Below the pieces are notes generated by a model. That model had not been told where the DNA came from, ran no database searches, and saw only the letters and a list, made by a program, of their open reading frames with translations. From contig PMHU01000045.1 of assembly GCA_003156795.1 (NCBI GenBank), positions 9,767-19,866 on the forward strand: DNA of 10,100 nt. Reading direction: 5' to 3'. A program made the translations under genes and the position numbers. This DNA comes from Acidimicrobiaceae bacterium. Its GTDB lineage: Bacteria > Actinomycetota > Acidimicrobiia > Acidimicrobiales > Palsa-688. Positions 6,184 to 10,100 of the stretch are shown piece after piece (the stretch's first letter is position 1; each line of letters opens with the position of its first letter).

Positions 6184-7272
6184 GTGCTCGACTTGCAGTC
6201 AATCCTCGCTCACGTAACTGAGGTTGGCGGCTCGGACCTTCACGTCAAAGGCAGTTCTGCCCCTAGGGTGCGGGTCAACGGCGACCTGCGTCCAACCCCT
6301 TTCCCTCCGGTCGAGCGGACAGAGGTGGAAGAGTGCCTGCGCGTGATCATGCCCGTCGACCGGATCGAAGAGTTCCACCGGACAGGGGAAGCGGACTTTT
6401 CGCTCTCGGTCGACGGGCTTGGTCGATTTCGCGGGAACGCCTTCCGCCAGCGCGGCAGCGCCGCGATGGTCCTGCGGAGGGTGCTCCCAGCGGCCATGTC
6501 GGTAATGGACCTGGGGCTGCCGGGGATCGTCACCCGCCTGGCAGAGGAATCTCGGGGCATGGTGCTCGTAACCGGGCCCACCGGATCCGGCAAGACCACG
6601 ACCTTGGCCGCGATGATCGACCACATCAACCAGACTCGGTCGGCCAACGTCATCACCATCGAGGACCCGATCGAGATCCTTCATCCCGACAAGAGGTCGA
6701 TCGTCTGCCAGCGTGAGATCGGCACCGACACCAGGGACTACGCCCAGGCCATGCGGCGAGTCCTGCGCCAGGACCCCGACGTGATACTCATCGGAGAGAT
6801 GCGAGACGTAGAAACCGTTTCGGCTGCTCTGATGGCCGCCGAAACCGGCCACCTCGTGCTGTCCACCCTGCACACCACCAACGCCACCGAGACGATCAAC
6901 CGCATCGTTGACTTCTTCCCCCCGTTCCAGCAGACCCAGATCCGCCTCACGCTCGCAGGCGTCCTCAAAGGCGTGATCAGCCAACGCCTCGTGCCCCACT
7001 CCTCCGGCGAAGGTCGGGTTCCTGCCATCGAGGCGTTGGTCGTGACCGGCCGGATCGCCGACCGGATCATGGATCCGACCGCCAGCGGCGGCGAGTCGAT
7101 CGAAGAATTGATCGCCGACGGCGAGTACCACGGCATGCAAACGTTCGACCAGAGCCTGTTCTCGTTGTTCAAGAGCGGCGAGGTCACGCTCCGGGCGGCG
7201 CTGGCCGCAGCCACCAATCCGCACGACTTCCGGGTCGCGCTCCAGACCGCAGGGCTGCTTCCGGCTTCATAG
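6184..7272 (+). CDS. pilT: PilT-type type IV pilus twitching-motility ATPase
   Basis: A hexameric AAA+-like secretion ATPase that powers pilus retraction at the inner face of the membrane. Its 362 residues match PilT (about 345-370) and lack the extra N-terminal domain of PilB. Seen: the N-terminal SDLHVKGSSAPRVRVNGDL (17-35), Walker A GPTGSGKTT (131-139, K137), the Asp box around ITIEDPIE (157-164), Walker B DVILIGEMRD (199-208, E205) and the His box HLVLSTLHTTNA (223-234). At the place of the classical PilT AIRNLIRE retraction motif it has SIEELIAD (305-312), followed by GMQTFDQSLFSLFKSG, as in many PilT/PilU relatives outside Proteobacteria. The start is GTG at 6184 with a weak AGGA 4 nt before it. 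No pilB, pilC, pilM or pilin gene adjoins it, so other pilus parts must lie elsewhere. It appears monocistronic, being followed by a strong terminator. Confidence 0.95.
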   Translation: MLDLQSILAHVTEVGGSDLHVKGSSAPRVRVNGDLRPTPFPPVERTEVEECLRVIMPVDRIEEFHRTGEADFSLSVDGLGRFRGNAFRQRGSAAMVLRRVLPAAMSVMDLGLPGIVTRLAEESRGMVLVTGPTGSGKTTTLAAMIDHINQTRSANVITIEDPIEILHPDKRSIVCQREIGTDTRDYAQAMRRVLRQDPDVILIGEMRDVETVSAALMAAETGHLVLSTLHTTNATETINRIVDFFPPFQQTQIRLTLAGVLKGVISQRLVPHSSGEGRVPAIEALVVTGRIADRIMDPTASGGESIEELIADGEYHGMQTFDQSLFSLFKSGEVTLRAALAAATNPHDFRVALQTAGLLPAS

Positions 7273-7289
7273 CCCCGGCGGGCGGGCTC

Positions 7290-7320
7290 GGGCGTCGCAT
7301 ACCTCCCCCATGCGACGCCC
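7290..7320 (+). terminator. Perfect-stem hairpin terminator after pilT
   Basis: An exact 11-bp inverted repeat, GGGCGTCGCAT (7290-7300) against ATGCGACGCCC (7310-7320), with a 9-nt loop begins 17 bp after the pilT stop. There is no U tract, so it may work as an actinobacterial-type or Rho-assisted terminator. It separates pilT from the next gene and occupies the place of an upstream in-frame ATG (7310), arguing against that start. Confidence 0.75.
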
Positions 7321-7373
7321 AGGCCGCTCGCCTGCACCCGACTTAACCGATGGGGCCGGTTGGATGGCGCCGG

Positions 7374-7379
7374 TAGGCT
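7374..7379 (+). promoter_or_regulatory. Candidate -10 element of the CCA nucleotidyltransferase gene (leaderless)
   Basis: TAGGCT fits TANNNT and ends 8 nt before the GTG at 7388, placing the transcription start at the start codon. No -35 box at normal spacing is visible and there is no Shine-Dalgarno. Confidence 0.5.
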
Positions 7380-7387
7380 GGTCCGTC

Positions 7388-8761
7388 GTGATACCGGAGC
7401 GGCTGCGACCCTTGGTCGTCGAGACGAGCGACCTGGCCTCGCTGTTCGACGCAGCCGGCCACCGCCTCTACCTGGTGGGCGGGGTGGTCCGCGACGCCGT
7501 GCTCGGGCGCGGCAGCGACGACCTGGACTTCACGACCAATGCCCGCCCCGACGAGATCGAGGCGTTGGTGTCGGGTTGGGCTGACGCCGTATGGACCCAA
7601 GGCAAGCGCTTCGGAACCATCGGGCTTCGTTACCGCGGCCGCAACATGGAGATCACCACCCACCGGGCCGAGGCCTACAACGCAGACAGCCGCAAACCCC
7701 ATGTCGTATTTGCCGACGCCATCGAAGCCGACCTGTCGCGGCGCGATTTCACGGTCAACGCCATGGCCCTATCGCTGCCCGACTTGCAGCTCATCGACCC
7801 TTTCGATGGGGTGGGCGACCTCGCCGCGTCGCGGCTCCGCACGCCGCTGCCTCCCGAGGAGTCGTTCAGCGACGACCCGTTGCGCATGCTCCGCGCCGCC
7901 CGCTTCGTGGCCGGCTACGGTCTGGTGCCGGATCCAGCTCTGACGACAGCCGTGCTGACGATGCGCTCCAGGTTGGACATCGTGTCCGACGAGCGGGTCC
8001 GAGACGAGCTCGACAAGCTGATGGTCGTCGAAAGGCCGGGGGAGGGGTTGTGGTTTCTCGTCCGCACCGGGCTGTCCGACGAATTCCTCCCCGAGCTGCC
8101 GGCCCTGGCCCTGGAACAGGACCCGATCCACCGCCACAAAGACGTGCTGGCCCACACCATCGCGGTAGTCGAGAACACGTCGCCGGACCGACTGCTCCGC
8201 CTCGCCGCCCTCTTCCACGACGTGGGCAAACCCAAGACCCGCTCGTTCGGACCTCGAGGGGCGGTGTCTTTCCACCACCACGAGGTGGTCGGGGCCCGCA
8301 TGACCCGCGATCGCATGAAGGCGCTGCGCTACTCGTCCGACGACATCGAAACGGTCAGCCGTCTGGTGGAGCTGCATCTGCGCTTCCACACCTACCGGAT
8401 GGGCTGGACCGACAGCGCCGTGCGTCGCTACGTGCGCGACGCAGGCCCGCTGCTCGAACAACTCAACGAGCTGACCCGCTGCGACTGCACGACCCGCAAT
8501 GCGGCCAAGGCGGACGCCCTGGCCCGCCGCATGGACGAGCTCGAGGCCCGCATAGCCGAGCTCCACGAGCAGGAGGAGCTTCGGGCCATCCGCCCCGACC
8601 TCGACGGCAACGCGGTGATGGAGCGCCTGGGGTTGGGACCCGGCCGCGACGTGGGCGAGGCCCTGGCCTTCCTCCTCGAGTTGAGGCTGGAGGACGGTCC
8701 CCTCGGCCCCGACGAGGCCGGACGCCGCCTCGACGCCTGGTGGGCCGGGCGGCCGCACTAG
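7388..8761 (+). CDS. CCA tRNA nucleotidyltransferase (PcnA-type, with HD domain)
   Basis: A class II nucleotidyltransferase that adds or repairs the 3' CCA end of tRNA using CTP and ATP. Actinobacterial members are often named PcnA and can be hard to tell from poly(A) polymerases by sequence. Its 457 residues are a normal length. Seen: the head-domain LVGGVVRDAVLG (29-40), the metal-binding SDDLDF (43-48, D45 and D47), RRDFTVNAMA (118-127) and DPLRMLRAARFVA (163-174) for nucleotide and RNA binding, then an HD phosphohydrolase-like domain with HRHKDVLAH (248-256), LFHDVGKPKTR (276-285, HD pair 277-278) and HHHE (296-299). The HD residues suggest the added 2',3'-cyclic phosphatase or phosphodiesterase activity known for some members. 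GTG at 7388 was chosen over ATG 7310, which lies in the upstream terminator, because of the nearby -10 element and because the head domain begins directly after it. DUF6049 is its usual actinobacterial neighbour. Confidence 0.94.
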   Translation: MIPERLRPLVVETSDLASLFDAAGHRLYLVGGVVRDAVLGRGSDDLDFTTNARPDEIEALVSGWADAVWTQGKRFGTIGLRYRGRNMEITTHRAEAYNADSRKPHVVFADAIEADLSRRDFTVNAMALSLPDLQLIDPFDGVGDLAASRLRTPLPPEESFSDDPLRMLRAARFVAGYGLVPDPALTTAVLTMRSRLDIVSDERVRDELDKLMVVERPGEGLWFLVRTGLSDEFLPELPALALEQDPIHRHKDVLAHTIAVVENTSPDRLLRLAALFHDVGKPKTRSFGPRGAVSFHHHEVVGARMTRDRMKALRYSSDDIETVSRLVELHLRFHTYRMGWTDSAVRRYVRDAGPLLEQLNELTRCDCTTRNAAKADALARRMDELEARIAELHEQEELRAIRPDLDGNAVMERLGLGPGRDVGEALAFLLELRLEDGPLGPDEAGRRLDAWWAGRPH

Positions 8762-8777
8762 CGGCACCGGTCGCCGC
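8761..8777 (+). terminator. Weak hairpin after the CCA nucleotidyltransferase gene
   Basis: A 5-bp stem, GCGGC (8761-8765) with GCCGC (8773-8777), has a 7-nt loop and begins at the last base of the stop codon. There is no U tract. It lies in the 73-bp gap between convergent genes, where termination is expected, but the stem is short. Confidence 0.25.
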
Positions 8778-8834
8778 GGAGGACAGGCTCGAGCAACCAG
8801 GGCGACTTTCACGTCACATGGCCCGGTCGGCGCG

Positions 8835-9572
8835 CTAGTTGCCCTCCTTGCGGGCCCGGATGATGAGCGTGCGGGGCACGTGGTTCATGGCGTCGCGCCA
8901 GGCGTGTCCACGGGGAGCGCCAGGGATCGGTTCGGGCTCCAACATCAGGTCCACCCGGTAGCTCGCCCGGCTGAGTCCCATGTACAGCTCCGCGAACGTG
9001 TGGTGGTAGGCGGTGAAGTCGATCCCGCCCCACTTGAACTCGATCGGGCTGCGGTCGAAGTACGGACGGCGGATCAGAAGCCCGGGGTCGGCTTCGTCGT
9101 CGATCATGGCGTAGGCGGGATGGGGGAGACTGAACACGAGCGGGGCGCCGACCTTGAGGACCCTATGGACCTGGCGGAACACCCGGTTCAGGTCCTCGAC
9201 GTAGCCGAACGCATAAGCCGAGAAGACCAGGTCGATGGAATCGGCTCGTAGGAACGCCAGGTCGGCCAGGTCACCTTGACGCAGTTCGACCCTGACCTCT
9301 TCCGCCTCGCAGAGCTGCCGGCCATGAGCAAGCTGGGCCGACGAGATGTCGACGCCGATGGCGGTAGCCCCTTGCTTGACGAACGCGATCGAGCACTGCG
9401 CCCCGCCGCATCCGAGCTCGAGCACCCGCTTGCCCTTGACGTCTCCGAGCAGATGCAGCTCGGCTTCGGTCGGGATGTCCGGCCCGTAGTGGGCGACGTT
9501 GACCGGTAGCCGGGCGTCCTTCTGATACTCAGCCGAGAAGCGATTCCACGCCGTCGTGATGTCGGTAGCCAC
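8835..9572 (-). CDS. Class I SAM-dependent methyltransferase, substrate unknown
   Basis: A soluble 245-residue protein with a single Rossmann-type methyltransferase fold. Seen: motif I VLELGCGGAQC (50-60) for SAM binding, the acidic ribose-binding residue in GVDIS (D75), QGDLADL (99-105) next to the adenine site, SIDLVFSAYAFGYV (112-125) and a strand after the VHRVLKVGA helix (135-143), as in the Methyltransf_11/25 families. After about residue 150 the sequence is less conserved and should form the substrate cap, so the substrate cannot be named. The start is GTG at 9572; no Shine-Dalgarno is visible, and a CAGGAT lies 6 nt upstream. It runs leftward downstream of ino1 but beyond a strong hairpin, so it is probably transcribed separately. 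It converges on the CCA nucleotidyltransferase gene. Confidence 0.9.
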   Translation of the reverse strand: MATDITTAWNRFSAEYQKDARLPVNVAHYGPDIPTEAELHLLGDVKGKRVLELGCGGAQCSIAFVKQGATAIGVDISSAQLAHGRQLCEAEEVRVELRQGDLADLAFLRADSIDLVFSAYAFGYVEDLNRVFRQVHRVLKVGAPLVFSLPHPAYAMIDDEADPGLLIRRPYFDRSPIEFKWGGIDFTAYHHTFAELYMGLSRASYRVDLMLEPEPIPGAPRGHAWRDAMNHVPRTLIIRARKEGN

Positions 9573-9578
9573 CGCGCC

Positions 9579-9584
9579 ATCCTG
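9579..9584 (-). promoter_or_regulatory. Possible -10 element of the methyltransferase gene
   Basis: CAGGAT on the minus strand, 6 nt before the GTG at 9572, resembles TAGGAT-like -10 boxes with one mismatch at the first base. No -35 box is visible. This is weaker than the candidates at 770-775 and 7374-7379. Confidence 0.25.
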
Positions 9585-9641
9585 CCGCAGAGCAGCACCC
9601 CGGCGCGTGATCCGCGACCGAAGGTCCGAGCCCGGACGCGG

Positions 9642-9670
9642 GACCGCCGGGCCTAGTCGGCCCGGCGGTC
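9642..9670 (-). terminator. Strong hairpin terminator after ino1
   Basis: A perfect 12-bp GC-rich inverted repeat, GACCGCCGGGCC (9642-9653) against GGCCCGGCGGTC (9659-9670), with a 5-nt loop lies 28 bp past the ino1 stop. A second small hairpin (GTCCG at 9624-9628, CGGAC at 9633-9637) lies just beyond it in the direction of transcription. There is no U tract. Confidence 0.7.
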
Positions 9671-9698
9671 AGCAACCCCCTCGGAAGTCGGTACACGT

Positions 9699-10100
9699 TC
9701 AGCCGGCCGCGAACTCCTCGACCAGCCGGTGAGCTTCGTCGTCGTGGTACTGGACCGGGGGCGACTTCATGAAGTACGCCGACGGCCCGATCAGAGGGCC
9801 GCCGATACCGCGGTCTTTCGCGATCTTGGCACAACGGAGGGCATCGATGATAACGCCGGCCGAGTTGGGCGAATCCCACACCTCCAGCTTGAGCTCGACG
9901 TTGAGGGGGACGTCGCCGAAGTTGCGGCCCTCCAGCCGGATGTAGGCCCACTTGCGGTCGTCGAGCCACGGCACGTGGTCCGAGGGGCCGATGTGCACGT
10001 CGTCCGCCGCGATGCCGTTGTCGAGCTGGCTCGTGACCGACTGCGTCTTCGAAATCTTCTTGGATTCCAGGCGCTCCCGCTCGAGCATGTTCTTGAAGTC
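9699..10100 (-). CDS. ino1: Inositol-3-phosphate synthase (Ino1), C-terminal part, cut by the window edge
   Basis: NAD-dependent isomerase that converts glucose 6-phosphate to 1D-myo-inositol 3-phosphate, the first step to inositol phospholipids and mycothiol in actinobacteria. The last 133 residues are visible and the frame is open at base 10100. Seen: NMLERERLESKKISKTQSV, a conserved catalytic-domain stretch with several Lys, then DVHIGPSDHVPWLDDRKW, GDVPLNVELKLEVWDSPNSA and AKDRGIGGP, ending SAYFMKSPP and a short variable tail. As I recall it, this closely matches the C-terminus of mycobacterial Ino1. The neighbour usual in mycobacteria, a PadR-type regulator, is not on the downstream side; a terminator and a methyltransferase follow instead. 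Confidence 0.95.
   Translation of the reverse strand, partial: DFKNMLERERLESKKISKTQSVTSQLDNGIAADDVHIGPSDHVPWLDDRKWAYIRLEGRNFGDVPLNVELKLEVWDSPNSAGVIIDALRCAKIAKDRGIGGPLIGPSAYFMKSPPVQYHDDEAHRLVEEFAAG

Noticed and set aside
7310..7387. Upstream ATG start for the CCA nucleotidyltransferase
   Set aside because: It falls inside the pilT terminator hairpin and the added residues match nothing typical of the family; the GTG at 7388 has a suitably placed -10 box.
7591..8838. Long plus-strand frame overlapping the CCA nucleotidyltransferase
   Set aside because: It has Arg/Pro-rich low-complexity composition in another frame of a well-supported gene.

Overview
The window is GC-rich, densely coding bacterial DNA with no tRNA, rRNA, CRISPR array, insertion sequence or phage gene. 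Its gene content points to the Actinomycetota: a DUF6049-type membrane protein near a CCA-adding/PcnA-type nucleotidyltransferase, an actinobacterial-type inositol-3-phosphate synthase, GTG/TTG starts and apparently leaderless promoters. A PilT ATPase in such a genome fits Acidimicrobiia or a related uncultured lineage better than mycobacteria or streptomycetes. The lineage is an inference. The pcnA/DUF6049 neighbourhood and ino1 lie near oriC in mycobacteria, so this may be an origin-proximal region, but no origin is visible here.

Layout. Bases 1-4864 are read leftward: a GNAT acetyltransferase overlaps the DUF6049 gene by 4 bp (one operon, closed by a hairpin at 1822-1851). A DegV-family protein and the N-terminal part of a Ser/Thr protein kinase, cut by the window edge, follow. 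Bases 4998-8761 are read rightward: a histone-deacetylase-family hydrolase, a PilT-type twitching ATPase closed by a perfect hairpin at 7290-7320, and a CCA tRNA nucleotidyltransferase. Bases 8835-10100 are again leftward: the C-terminal part of Ino1, closed by a strong hairpin at 9642-9670, then a class I SAM methyltransferase.

How they fit together. Most genes look like separately transcribed housekeeping units; the only clear operon is GNAT-DUF6049. CCA nucleotidyltransferase and DUF6049 point away from each other as in mycobacteria, with the deacetylase and pilT genes between them. murJ, the usual next gene after DUF6049, is absent and DegV plus a kinase are there instead.

I see no convincing undescribed system. 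The observations most worth checking are: a likely lost G at 4939-4943 that hides the true N-terminus of the GNAT protein; a symmetric -10 element at 4974-4980 between divergent genes; a recurring TANNNT-8 nt-GTG leaderless start layout; a sigma-28-like promoter before pilT; and two short repeat pairs next to degV.
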